Of a stretch of 64,000 bases of DNA, positions 51,893 through 60,679 are shown one piece after another. Location: positions 4,705,001 through 4,769,000 of the forward strand of contig NZ_CP147518.1 of NCBI RefSeq assembly GCF_037201965.1, written 5' to 3'. The translations under genes were made by a program, and so were the position numbers. The notes under the pieces are model-generated. The model was not told the DNA's origin. It saw only the letters and a list, made by a program, of their open reading frames with translations, and made no database searches. This stretch comes from Spirosoma sp. SC4-14 (lineage in GTDB: Bacteria > Bacteroidota > Bacteroidia > Cytophagales > Spirosomataceae). Each line of letters begins with the position of its first letter. Position 1 is the first letter of the stretch.

Positions 51893-53746
51893 CTACCGAC
51901 CTGCCGATACACTTCCGGGCACAGCCTTAACTCGAAGATAGCCGGTCGTTTTTGCGGGTGTCGATAGCCGGACGACAATGCGACTCAGGCCCGGATTGGG
52001 CGAATCCTGCATATTCCTTGCCGCAGAAACATCCTCAATGTCGATGGTTGTACCAACTGGCGATTCAACGAGTAAAGCCAGCGACTTACCATCCTGGCGC
52101 AACAGCAACCCGTTGGGCGTTCGGGTTATGGCCGCTTTGGTGAGCCACTGCCACGACGCGTCGACGGGCTTATTGCCGGTGGTCCATTGATCTTCGATAG
52201 TCACCGATCGGTCGGCATTGAGCGTTAGGTCGCGTTGAACATGGGTGACCTGATTCCGGTAAAGAGACGTCAGATCGACCGAGTTTCCCATGCTCCCTTT
52301 TTTGGTCGGTAAGGGTTTGACTTCGCCTTTGCCGGTGATGTCCTGATACGCCCCATCAAAGCGGAGAATGTTATGTCCCTCCGGGCCAACCCGGAACGTA
52401 GTCCAGCGGGTACTGGTTTGGGCATAGCTCCAGAGATCGAGTTTAGCCGCCCGCATCTTATCGTAGCTCTCCGTTCCCAGATCCAGCGCCCATCGAACAC
52501 CATCGGCTTCGAGCACGAAACTACCCACATCCATATGCGCGTGGGAGTGATTGGGCGTTCCTCCTTTCAGGGCCACAAAGGTTGCCAGCGGGTCATTCCA
52601 GGCCGACCGCATAACCGCCATGGGCAATACGCCCTGCGAGGTCCAGTGGCGGGGTGGTGCCGTCGTGGAGGAAGCGGCTAGCGTCGGCTCCCACCACAGT
52701 AGTTCGAGGGGCGTGTGCCGGTTGGGGTGAACGCTGCTTTTGGCAGTCGAAATCGCTGCCCGATACAGTTCATGCACGTCAGCCACTTCCTGCCGGGCCA
52801 GATCCGGGCGATGATTTTCGCGCGCAAACCAGATCATAATGGGCTCGTTCTGTATTTCGGCGTGGTAGTCGGAATAACTGAAGTCCAGGCCACTCGGCCC
52901 TACCATTTGAAGGTTATAATCAGCCGTTTTGAGGAAGCCGGGAAACTGTTCCAGCCCATAACTAGTACCCAGTGCTGACCGGAGTGCTTCGATGAGCAAC
53001 ACATGAAACGTGGTGCCATACGACCAGTAGCTCGGCCCTTCAGGATAGGCTCCATCCGGCGCGTAAACGGCTCCCGCATGAGGCAGGTTTTTGATGGCCC
53101 GGTCAATAATCTGCCTGGCCAGTTCGGGCTCACGTTCGGCAATCGCCAGGGCACCTACTGTTAGTCCACCATGGCAAACCTGCGTCCAGTTAAAATCACC
53201 GTCGACCCAGCTACCATTTCCTTCCGACACGTCCAGCGATGGCAGTAAGGCATTTTTGACAATGGATCGGGCAATTTGGTCCCGTTCATCGGGTGTCAGC
53301 TCAGCATACAGCCAGTCGAGACCAATGCCAGCCGCCAGCGCCCCTTCGCCCACGTCCAGAAAGTGGTTCGGTGCCCAGTCGGGCAGAGCAGCCAATTGCA
53401 AAAGCTCCTGACGCGCCCGGTTCAGAAATCGTTGGTCGCCCGTTAGCCGGTAGCTCATAGCGAGCGTTAGGATACGACCCTGAACGGTACGCATCGGCCC
53501 GAATTTGAAGCCCGTTGACGGGTACACGATTGGTTCGGCAGTCAATGCCTGTTCGGCAGTTTGCAGGATATACGCACGAAGTTGTCGGGAAACCGAATCG
53601 CTCTGGTTCTTCACCTTATTAAATTGGGCGGCATTGGCGAACAAACGCGGGTGGTCGGGCAGGTGCTGAAGCTGCACCTGCGCGTGAGCAAACGTACTCA
53701 GCCACAGCAGCAGCGAGAGGCACAACAAGCGGTTTAAAGGTCGCAT
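51893..53746 (-). CDS. Heparinase II/III family polysaccharide lyase-like protein, exported
   Basis: 617 residues. Signal peptide MRPLNRLLCLSLLLWLSTFAHAQ. An alpha/alpha toroid (about 30-370) with HPRLFANAAQFNKVK and WTQVCHGGLTVGALAIAER, then heparinase II/III beta-sandwiches (about 390-610) with GGTPNHSHAHMDVGSFVLEADGVRW, the segment carrying the active-site His. Such enzymes break uronic-acid-containing chains by beta-elimination. It starts inside the end of the alcohol dehydrogenase gene (13-base overlap), so the two are coupled. Confidence 0.88.
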   Translation of the reverse strand: MRPLNRLLCLSLLLWLSTFAHAQVQLQHLPDHPRLFANAAQFNKVKNQSDSVSRQLRAYILQTAEQALTAEPIVYPSTGFKFGPMRTVQGRILTLAMSYRLTGDQRFLNRARQELLQLAALPDWAPNHFLDVGEGALAAGIGLDWLYAELTPDERDQIARSIVKNALLPSLDVSEGNGSWVDGDFNWTQVCHGGLTVGALAIAEREPELARQIIDRAIKNLPHAGAVYAPDGAYPEGPSYWSYGTTFHVLLIEALRSALGTSYGLEQFPGFLKTADYNLQMVGPSGLDFSYSDYHAEIQNEPIMIWFARENHRPDLARQEVADVHELYRAAISTAKSSVHPNRHTPLELLWWEPTLAASSTTAPPRHWTSQGVLPMAVMRSAWNDPLATFVALKGGTPNHSHAHMDVGSFVLEADGVRWALDLGTESYDKMRAAKLDLWSYAQTSTRWTTFRVGPEGHNILRFDGAYQDITGKGEVKPLPTKKGSMGNSVDLTSLYRNQVTHVQRDLTLNADRSVTIEDQWTTGNKPVDASWQWLTKAAITRTPNGLLLRQDGKSLALLVESPVGTTIDIEDVSAARNMQDSPNPGLSRIVVRLSTPAKTTGYLRVKAVPGSVSAGR

Positions 53747-54750
53747 TGGAGCAGATATTTCATCCCGGCGGGATTGTTGTCAATCGTTTCAAACACGGCC
53801 TGCGCGTCGGCTAAAGGCGAAATCTGGGTAATCAGCGCATCGAGCGGTAGGGTATCCGAAGCGGCCAGCGCAATGGCTTCATCGAAATCTTCGGGTTCAT
53901 ACACCCGCGCCCCGATCAGTTTTAGTTCGCGCCAGAAAAAGCGGAACAGGTCGACCGCTTTAGGTTCGGCATGGATGGCCACCATAACAATTCGCCCCCG
54001 CACCCGCGCCAGTTGCGTCATAGCGGCAACGCCAGCCTGCACCCCCGACACTTCAAAAACAACATCCGCCATTGCCCCCTTTGTGAAGTCTTCCACCTGG
54101 GCAACCAGATCCGTTTCTTTGGAATTGACCGTTGCCAGCCCCATCGACTCGGCCAGTTTCAAGCGGGTCTCGTTAACTTCCGAAATAAGTACATTAGCGC
54201 CTTTCTGTCTGGCGACGAGCGCGATCAACATCCCGATCGGTCCGCCACCGATGATCACGACATTCTCATTAGCCTGCACTTCGCCAAGCCGTACATCGTG
54301 ACAGGCAACGGCCAGTGGTTCTACCATAGCGCCGAGCGTAAGGGGCAGGTTTTCGGGTAGTCGGTGCAGGGTGTAGACCGGTACGTTCCAGTATTGCTGC
54401 ATACCGCCGGGCGTATCGATGCCAATGAATTTCAGGTTCTGCCCAATGTGCCGAACGCCGTTGTCGACAGCCACTTCCTGCCCCGGCTTGAGTGGCCGAA
54501 CGGTTACCCGGTCGCCGGGTTGCCAGCCCGTAACCCCCTCGCCTACCGCATCAATTTCGCCCGACACTTCGTGACCAATCACCTGCGGCAACGTGAGCCG
54601 TTGGGCCATTGCCCCATGATAAATGTGAACGTCGGTGCCGCACACGCCACAATAGGCCACTTTCAAACGGACCTCGCCGGGCAATGGCGGCTGCAAGTCA
54701 ACGTCCTGTAAATGAAATGTTTTATTGCCAGTAAAATGGAGAGCGTTCAT
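53734..54750 (-). CDS. Zinc-type alcohol dehydrogenase (MDR), without the structural zinc cysteines
   Basis: 338 residues. Catalytic zinc site: Cys in YCGVCGTDVHIYHG (about 35-48) and GHEVSGEI (about 63-70); NAD-binding VVIIGGGPIGMLIALVAR (about 164-181). The lobe that normally has four cysteines reads RPLKPGQEVAVDNGVRHIG with none, so the structural zinc is lost although flanking residues (KFIGIDTPGGMQQY) fit polyol and L-idonate dehydrogenases. It probably oxidises a sugar alcohol or sugar acid. It lies just upstream of a heparinase-like gene. Confidence 0.87.
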   Translation of the reverse strand: MNALHFTGNKTFHLQDVDLQPPLPGEVRLKVAYCGVCGTDVHIYHGAMAQRLTLPQVIGHEVSGEIDAVGEGVTGWQPGDRVTVRPLKPGQEVAVDNGVRHIGQNLKFIGIDTPGGMQQYWNVPVYTLHRLPENLPLTLGAMVEPLAVACHDVRLGEVQANENVVIIGGGPIGMLIALVARQKGANVLISEVNETRLKLAESMGLATVNSKETDLVAQVEDFTKGAMADVVFEVSGVQAGVAAMTQLARVRGRIVMVAIHAEPKAVDLFRFFWRELKLIGARVYEPEDFDEAIALAASDTLPLDALITQISPLADAQAVFETIDNNPAGMKYLLQCDL

Positions 54751-54772
54751 AAATTGATTGTGGTTATGTTAT

Positions 54773-54906
54773 GTAGAGACCGGACCGGTGACATGTAGCG
54801 TCTCCTGTGCGTCAGCAATAGCAAGCGTTAGAAAATACGATTCGGCCAGTGAAACCATTCGGCCAAAAACCATCCGGCCAGGAGACGCGACATGTCGCGT
54901 CTCTAC
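54773..54906. repeat. Composite REP-like element with a 22-bp palindrome
   Basis: Outer GTAGAGAC (54773) and GTCTCTAC (54899) are inverted. The right end carries a perfect 22-bp palindrome at 54882-54903 (half-site GAGACGCGACA), and the left end has a damaged version (ACATGTAGCGTCTCCT). It lies between the VOC and alcohol dehydrogenase genes. Its layout matches the 28-bp palindromes at 6218 and 6478. Confidence 0.85.
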
Positions 54907-54907
54907 G

Positions 54908-55291
54908 TTACGCCCTTTCTAAAATCTGTAGCATATTCCCATCAGGGTCGTACAGGTTGCGGACTTTGCCGCCACCGATGGCGTTGATGACCGAACCACC
55001 CCAGCGAACCCCTTTTGTGTCGAGGAAAGCGATGGCTTCTTCGATGTTTTCGACGCGTAGGGCCAGGTGCGACCAGCCGGGTGTCCAGGTGGTGCGTTCG
55101 GGCCGGGCGGTGTCGTCTTTGGGCATCACTTCGAGCAGTGTACCGTCGGGGGCTTTCAACATCCAGACGGGTTTCTTATGTTTGAACCACTTCTCGTAGC
55201 CGAACACATCGCAGTACCAGTCGGCGAGGGCTTCCACATCGTTGGCCGCTACGCCGGGATGGTCGATGCCGGTAATTTTCAGTTGACTCAT
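54908..55291 (-). CDS. VOC (glyoxalase/dioxygenase) superfamily protein
   Basis: 127 residues, cytosolic. Paired beta-alpha-beta-beta-beta modules: ITGIDHPGVAANDVEALADWY at the start with a metal His, GWSHLALRVEN with the next His (about 75-85), LLEVMPKD and NLYDPDGNMLQIL with Glu/Asp-type ligands. The exact reaction is unknown. It lies between the alcohol dehydrogenase and the cytosolic heparinase-like gene, five bases after the latter's stop. Confidence 0.88.
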   Translation of the reverse strand: MSQLKITGIDHPGVAANDVEALADWYCDVFGYEKWFKHKKPVWMLKAPDGTLLEVMPKDDTARPERTTWTPGWSHLALRVENIEEAIAFLDTKGVRWGGSVINAIGGGKVRNLYDPDGNMLQILERA

Positions 55292-55295
55292 GGGG

Positions 55296-57425
55296 TTAGA
55301 TGCGAATCAGGGAATACGTAGTGTCTTGCGGTACGACATCCCACCGCCGACCATGCCCCGAGAGCAGGGAAAGATGACAGGTGGCTTCGTCCTGAACGAT
55401 CAGCGTCCATTGCTTCTGCCCATTCGACAGGGTGAAGGTGTTTTCTTCCTGCTGTAAGTGCCAGCGATCCAACAGGATAGCCTCATCGAGAGCAATCGCA
55501 TGAACGACCGTACGGGCAGCGGCTGGGGCGGCTTCCGTAAAGCGGTAGAGCAACCCGCTGCCGGGTTTCCCTTCGCCGTACTGATTCGGCTCCACATGGT
55601 AAGCATCGTGAACGTACCCGTACACCGGATGACCCAGTTGCCCCGCCCCGAGGTGGAATAACTTCATTCCTGCTTCGTTTCGGCGTACCCTCAGGCACTT
55701 AGGCTGGCTGTCGACCTGGGCCTGTCCGTCGCGGTTATTGACGAGCCAGTTCCAGACCGTTGTTACGGGTTGCGCGGCTTCGATTCGGTCAACGATGAAC
55801 AGCACGTGGCTACCCGCCATGAGCCAGAACCGCGAAAAGCGATGGATAGGCGCACCATACGCAGTCCCAACTTCTGACCCAACTACCGAAACGGGTTCAT
55901 CCCGCTCAACCAGCAATCGCCGGTTGCCCCGGTCAACGGGTTTGCCGGGAATACCATTGAAAAGCACGCGCCGGGGCAGTACGCTTTTCTGCTCCAGCAT
56001 GGTGGCTTTGGCCTTGTCTTCCTGCAAGCCCAGCGTTTCCGCTTGCAGGAGAAACGTGCAGGTATTGTGCGTCTGGGTGCTGCTTTCCAGTCCGTGAATC
56101 AGGTTCCGGTAGCAGCTATGACCGGGATCGACCAGCAGTCGTTCGCGGTTGTGAACGAGGATAAAACTGTTCAGATCGCCGTGCAAATGACCGGGTCCGT
56201 AGAGTCCGTCGCCCCCGCCATTGATAGCCACAATGGTACGCCCGTCCCAGGCATCGCGCATAAACGCATGACCGTTGCTGAACGACGTAGTGATCGGCAA
56301 ATCAGCCTCCTGCGGACTGCCCGGCTTGGTGTTGTGGGTCAACAGCGGCAGGGTTAAAAACCCCCAGTCGTTATTCATCCCGAACGTAGCCAGTTCGTGC
56401 GGTCCCTGCATCGGAACCGGTTCGTAATAGGTGGCGAAAAGTCCGCGGGCCAAGCCTTTTTCTTCCTCCGAATCGCTACGTGCGGCAATGTGCAACAGCA
56501 GATCGCCCGAAGGCCGGAACAGAGCCGCGCTGTCGTTGAAGTTGGCCGCTCGGGCACGGGGTTCGTTTCCCCAGAAACCGTTTCCTGAACCAGCTAGCGG
56601 TTTTGCGTAAAACATACTGCTGGCCACCCAGCGAATCCCTTTCCCATAGGTCCCTACGTCGAGTAAAGCAGCTTTTTCGGGATATTTCCGGCAAAGCGCT
56701 TCGTAGGCCTGCATGAGCGCAAAAGCCAGGTAATTTCCGTATTGCAACGATTCGCCATAGGAGCCGTCGGGTTGAAAGGCTAGCGCACACCGTTGCCATT
56801 CCGATACGTATTGATCAATCAACTCCTGCTTGTCAAGAACCGCTGCCGCCACCAGTACGCCCGATGTCAAAATACCCCGCCAGTTAGCCAGGTGGGTATT
56901 TTTGTCGATCCACCGCCGACAAAGTGCCATTCCTTTATCGGTCAGTGCCTGCCGGATTTCAGCTTGTTCGGATTCAGAAAACACATCACGTGCCAGATCA
57001 TAGACAGCACTCAACGCCCAGCACAGATGCGCCGTTTCGAGATGGCCCGTTAGTGGTTCTGCGTGATCGCGGAAGGCAGGCCCGACCCAGTCGTAAGCGG
57101 GCGTCCGGGCAATGTCGAGCGTAATGGTACGTAGCCAATTTGCTAACTTTTCTTCGGGCTCCAGGGCATACACTATGGCTGCGTCCGACAGGTATTCGGC
57201 TGCCGGGTAGTACCACGCCACGGTTGCATCAGGACCGAGCAAGCCTTTGGTGGCTACCCGCTCATATACACGTTGATGCAAAGCCGCATGAAAACGACGT
57301 AGCAGCGGATCGCCCGTTCGTAGCCCATCCAGAATCCGGCTGCGGTCAGAATCGGACAGAAAACAGGTTCCCGACTCCCGTTTGGGTGGCTCAGTTAGCA
57401 TAATAGCCTCAGAAATAGCCTCCAT
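55296..57425 (-). CDS. Heparinase II/III family protein without signal peptide
   Basis: 709 residues from the ATG at 57425; the ATG at 57401 (MLTEPPKRES) lies 8 bases after the upstream stop and is equally good. An alpha/alpha toroid (about 25-340) precedes beta-sandwiches (about 380-705), with GGDGLYGPGHLHGDLNSFILVHNRERLLVDPGH as the His-bearing segment, split here: YGPGHLHGDLNSF then LLVDPGHSCY. No export signal is seen, so it may act on imported oligomers in the cytosol. The other family member (51893) is secreted. Confidence 0.85.
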   Translation of the reverse strand: MEAISEAIMLTEPPKRESGTCFLSDSDRSRILDGLRTGDPLLRRFHAALHQRVYERVATKGLLGPDATVAWYYPAAEYLSDAAIVYALEPEEKLANWLRTITLDIARTPAYDWVGPAFRDHAEPLTGHLETAHLCWALSAVYDLARDVFSESEQAEIRQALTDKGMALCRRWIDKNTHLANWRGILTSGVLVAAAVLDKQELIDQYVSEWQRCALAFQPDGSYGESLQYGNYLAFALMQAYEALCRKYPEKAALLDVGTYGKGIRWVASSMFYAKPLAGSGNGFWGNEPRARAANFNDSAALFRPSGDLLLHIAARSDSEEEKGLARGLFATYYEPVPMQGPHELATFGMNNDWGFLTLPLLTHNTKPGSPQEADLPITTSFSNGHAFMRDAWDGRTIVAINGGGDGLYGPGHLHGDLNSFILVHNRERLLVDPGHSCYRNLIHGLESSTQTHNTCTFLLQAETLGLQEDKAKATMLEQKSVLPRRVLFNGIPGKPVDRGNRRLLVERDEPVSVVGSEVGTAYGAPIHRFSRFWLMAGSHVLFIVDRIEAAQPVTTVWNWLVNNRDGQAQVDSQPKCLRVRRNEAGMKLFHLGAGQLGHPVYGYVHDAYHVEPNQYGEGKPGSGLLYRFTEAAPAAARTVVHAIALDEAILLDRWHLQQEENTFTLSNGQKQWTLIVQDEATCHLSLLSGHGRRWDVVPQDTTYSLIRI

Positions 57426-58128
57426 TTTTCACGACGTCGGTTGGTTTCATGCCACTCTCTACCATTTCTCTGATTTCGTCTTCCTTGTGCATAATCTTCT
57501 CCGCGGCAATCAGCACGTCATAGGCGATGTTCTGCGGAATCGAAATCACACCGTCAATATCTCCGAACACCCAGTCGCCGGGCTTTACGGTCACTTCGCC
57601 CATGAGCACCGGTTTCTGGTAGTGGTACATCCGGAAACGGCCCAGCATACCCGTATTGGCTTTGTACTTGTGAAAGACCGGAAAGCCTAGTTCCAGAATT
57701 GCCTGCGTATCCCGAATGCCATTCACAACAGTTCCCCGGCAACCGATCCGCATGGCCGCCATGGTCATTACTTCGCCCCACTGCGAGGTGACGGTATCGC
57801 CGGTGCAGTCCCAGACGACGACCGAATCGGCGTGCAGGTCTTCGAGCATTTGCGCGCGCATTTCAAACTCCCCGTCGGTGGTGATGTCGGGGCCACCTTT
57901 CACGGTGAACGCCAGCCCCGCCATTTTCATGGATTCCCGGAGGGGTGCAAATTCGGGCGGTAGGCTGGTGGCGTGCATGTTGTAATTAAACCGCAGCACA
58001 TCGTTTACCGCACCCGTGTAGAGTCGCAGATAGCGCTCCCGCATCTCGGAGACGGGGATGGGGAAAGGCGATGGAGCAACAGCCTGGCCGTTGCCGTTCG
58101 TATGGGTATGGAGCGTGTTCGTTATCAT
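57409..58128 (-). CDS. RraA-like / HMG aldolase family protein
   Basis: 239 residues. The family core is clear: VKGGPDITTDGEFEMRAQML (about 75-94), VVWDCTGDTVTSQWGEVMTMAA (about 103-124, given with the metal Asp), GTVVNGIRDTQAI (about 134-146, with the Arg-Asp pair) and VKPGDWVFGDIDGVISIP (about 181-198). Members are 4-hydroxy-4-methyl-2-oxoglutarate-type aldolases or oxaloacetate decarboxylases; many in sugar clusters act on keto-acids from uronates. It is followed by the heparinase-like gene and coupled to the SDR (ATGA overlap). Confidence 0.88.
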   Translation of the reverse strand: MITNTLHTHTNGNGQAVAPSPFPIPVSEMRERYLRLYTGAVNDVLRFNYNMHATSLPPEFAPLRESMKMAGLAFTVKGGPDITTDGEFEMRAQMLEDLHADSVVVWDCTGDTVTSQWGEVMTMAAMRIGCRGTVVNGIRDTQAILELGFPVFHKYKANTGMLGRFRMYHYQKPVLMGEVTVKPGDWVFGDIDGVISIPQNIAYDVLIAAEKIMHKEDEIREMVESGMKPTDVVKNGGYF

Positions 58129-58841
58129 CCTGCCAGAAAATTCATGTTGTCGAAATTGATTTCACGGATCACGACGTAATCCGGTTGGTTAAGTACAAAC
58201 GTGATCACGTTCGCGACGTCCTCAACCTTCAGGAATTTCTCCCGTGGCACTTTGCGGTCACCCCAGTAATCGCTGTCGGTAGGCCCTGGGTTTATGTCGG
58301 TCACTTTGATGCCTTCTTTGATGACCTGATCGGCCAGGCCGCTGCTCAGTCCTCTTGCGCCAAACTTCGAGGCCGCATAGACCGGCGCGTTGGGATTGGT
58401 ACGTTGCCCAGCCATTGAAATGACCGTGATAATGTGGCCCTTTTTCTTCGGCTTCATCACCTTCAGGGCTTCGCGGTTGCAGAGAAACACGCCCCGCATA
58501 TTCACGTTGACCATTTGCTCGTAGGTCTCCAGATCCGTTTGGGAGAGGTCGGTGGTCAATACGCCCATGCCTGCATTATTGAGCAGTACGTCGATGGGTC
58601 CAAAAGCGTCCAGACAAGCGGCAAATCCGGCCTGCACATCCGCTTCCACGCTCACATCGCCTTTGAACGAGCGGAGGTTTTCGTGCTGTACCTCATCGGT
58701 AAGCTGCCGTGTACGGCTGAAATCGAAGACCTTCGCGCCTTGTTGGAGTAATTGAAGCGCCGTAGCCCGGCCAATACCACCCGATGCCCCGGTGATAAAA
58801 ATGACTCGTCCGGCGTTCCGGTTTGCAGTTAGGTTACTCAT
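58125..58841 (-). CDS. SDR family NAD(P)-dependent oxidoreductase
   Basis: 238 residues. Cofactor motif ITGASGGIGRATALQLL (about 16-32), NNAGMGVL (about 89-96), catalytic Ser in ITVISMAGQR (about 140) and YAASKFGARGLSSGLADQV (about 154-172). The end, INPGPTDSDYWGDRKVP, fits short SDRs that reduce keto sugars or uronate products such as DEH. With the RraA-like aldolase next to it, a role in unsaturated-uronate breakdown is a fair guess. Four-base overlap with the RraA gene. Confidence 0.9.
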   Translation of the reverse strand: MSNLTANRNAGRVIFITGASGGIGRATALQLLQQGAKVFDFSRTRQLTDEVQHENLRSFKGDVSVEADVQAGFAACLDAFGPIDVLLNNAGMGVLTTDLSQTDLETYEQMVNVNMRGVFLCNREALKVMKPKKKGHIITVISMAGQRTNPNAPVYAASKFGARGLSSGLADQVIKEGIKVTDINPGPTDSDYWGDRKVPREKFLKVEDVANVITFVLNQPDYVVIREINFDNMNFLAG

Positions 58842-58933
58842 ATTTATAAACTTGTAATACGATCAATGTTAGGTTGTCTTCGTCTGTGGCGGCTGTAAGA
58901 ACACAGCCCGTCACCCGAGAGACAGTGTATTGC

Positions 58934-60634
58934 TTAGTGTTGGGACAACGGTGTTTTCGTTGGTGTTTCCTCCTTGATAATAGCCGTTACCTTGTGCGCT
59001 CTTGACCATAAACCGTAAGCGAGAATGAGGCATAACGTACCGGCACCCAGAGCCAGTTGCCCGCTCAGCATGTTTCGTGATGGGAAGCCCATAATTACGA
59101 ACATCAGGCCCGTCAACCCGAACGCAATGCCGTACATGAGTTTGATGGCGTCTTTGAAAACGTCCTGATCGGCGTTGTCAGCTTCGGCAACAAACGGCAC
59201 TGTCAGCTTATGAAAAAAGGCGTTCACCTTTGCCTTGTAAGCCACATCCTTCGACGGAAAAAAGCCCGACACGATAAAGAGAATTGTACAGAAGGCAATC
59301 TCGATTAGTGTGGCGGCTTCCCAGCTGATAGCTTTATTCATGTTCAGGACAAAGCCCAGCACCGTGCCCAGAAACAGCGTAGCCAGAGCACCCCAGGGTT
59401 GCGGCTTTCGAAGAAGAATTCCGAAAATGACCGGCACGATCATAGGGACAGCGAAGACACCCGCCAGCAGTTTGTTGGCCTCAAAAGCACCCCCAAATCC
59501 GCCCACAAAAAGCGCCCCGACCGTCACGATAAACCCAACCAGCAGCGTCATCAATCGCCCCACCAGCAGCGACTCTTTTCCGCTGGCATTGGGCCGAAAC
59601 ACCCGCTGGTAAATATCCCGCGTCAGTACACTGGCCGTTACGTTGTATTCGGCACTCAGCACCGACATGGTAGCCGCAAACATGGCTGCAATCATCAGGC
59701 CCATGATGCCTTCGGGCAGCAGCTTGAGGCACAAGCTCACGTAGGCCATTTCGGGATTGTCCAGCTTCGGTAAGATAACCCTGGCGGCCAGCGGAGGAAA
59801 CAGGAAAATGACGGGGAAAATGAAAAATAAAACGGACGAAAGGATCGCCAATTTTTGCCCGTCGGTTTCGTTTCTGGCACTGTAGAACCGCTGAATAAAG
59901 GTCCAGTTGCCACTGTAGCGGATAATGATTAGCACGTAGTAGGCAATCAGGAAAAGCGGTATTCCTTTTTTGCCGTTGAACCAGGTCATATTCTGCGGCA
60001 TAACCGCCTGCATATGATCGAAACCTCCCGCAGCATTGTAGGCCAGCGGCACCAGAATCAACGTAGCAAAAAAGAGGATAACGAACTGTACTACATCCGT
60101 CACGATCACCGCCCAGAAACCGCCCACTACCGTGTAAAGCGTGACGACGATGCCGCAGCCAATAACCGCCGTTTCAAACGGAATCCCCGAAGCAGCCGTA
60201 ACGAAGAGGCCAATCGAATACAGTTTGATCATGTCGTCGAGCAGCTTAAAAGCCACTCCACTCCACGAAAAAATCTGCCGAATGGGTGCGTTGTAGCGCG
60301 TTTCCAGAAATTCGACGGGACTCAGAATACCGGCCCGTTTCCAGCGTTTGGCAAAAAAGAAAACCGCAATCAGCGACGGGAAAATAGTGCTCCACAGCAC
60401 GGTGATGGCTACGAGTCCGTCGGAGTAGGCGATGCCTGCGTAGGCCACAAAGATGAACGTACTAAACTTGGTCATGAAGTTGCTGATGCCCCCGGCAATC
60501 CACGAAACGCCACTTCCTCCTTTGAAATAGTCGTTGATATTCTTGACAAACCGGCCTAAAAAAATACCAATCCCCGACATCATAATCATGTAGAGAATGA
60601 TGGCTGTGTAATCGAGTGCTTTAAGTTGGCTCAT
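58934..60634 (-). CDS. Sodium:solute symporter (SSS) family transporter
   Basis: 566 residues, about 13-14 membrane helices. Typical SSS pieces: the N-terminal DYTAIILYMIMMSGIGIFLG, FKGGSGVSWIAGGISNFMTKFSTF (sodium site area), the TMSVLSAEYNVTASVLTRDIYQR segment (split here) around residue 330 and a final WSRAHKVTAI tail. Members bring in sugars, sugar acids or sialic acids with Na+. In this group the uronate or oligosaccharide fragments from the lyases are likely cargo. Confidence 0.92.
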   Translation of the reverse strand: MSQLKALDYTAIILYMIMMSGIGIFLGRFVKNINDYFKGGSGVSWIAGGISNFMTKFSTFIFVAYAGIAYSDGLVAITVLWSTIFPSLIAVFFFAKRWKRAGILSPVEFLETRYNAPIRQIFSWSGVAFKLLDDMIKLYSIGLFVTAASGIPFETAVIGCGIVVTLYTVVGGFWAVIVTDVVQFVILFFATLILVPLAYNAAGGFDHMQAVMPQNMTWFNGKKGIPLFLIAYYVLIIIRYSGNWTFIQRFYSARNETDGQKLAILSSVLFFIFPVIFLFPPLAARVILPKLDNPEMAYVSLCLKLLPEGIMGLMIAAMFAATMSVLSAEYNVTASVLTRDIYQRVFRPNASGKESLLVGRLMTLLVGFIVTVGALFVGGFGGAFEANKLLAGVFAVPMIVPVIFGILLRKPQPWGALATLFLGTVLGFVLNMNKAISWEAATLIEIAFCTILFIVSGFFPSKDVAYKAKVNAFFHKLTVPFVAEADNADQDVFKDAIKLMYGIAFGLTGLMFVIMGFPSRNMLSGQLALGAGTLCLILAYGLWSRAHKVTAIIKEETPTKTPLSQH

Positions 60635-60679
60635 GAGTACTTATAGGGTAAGGAGGATCAGGAAACTACAATCTCTTTT

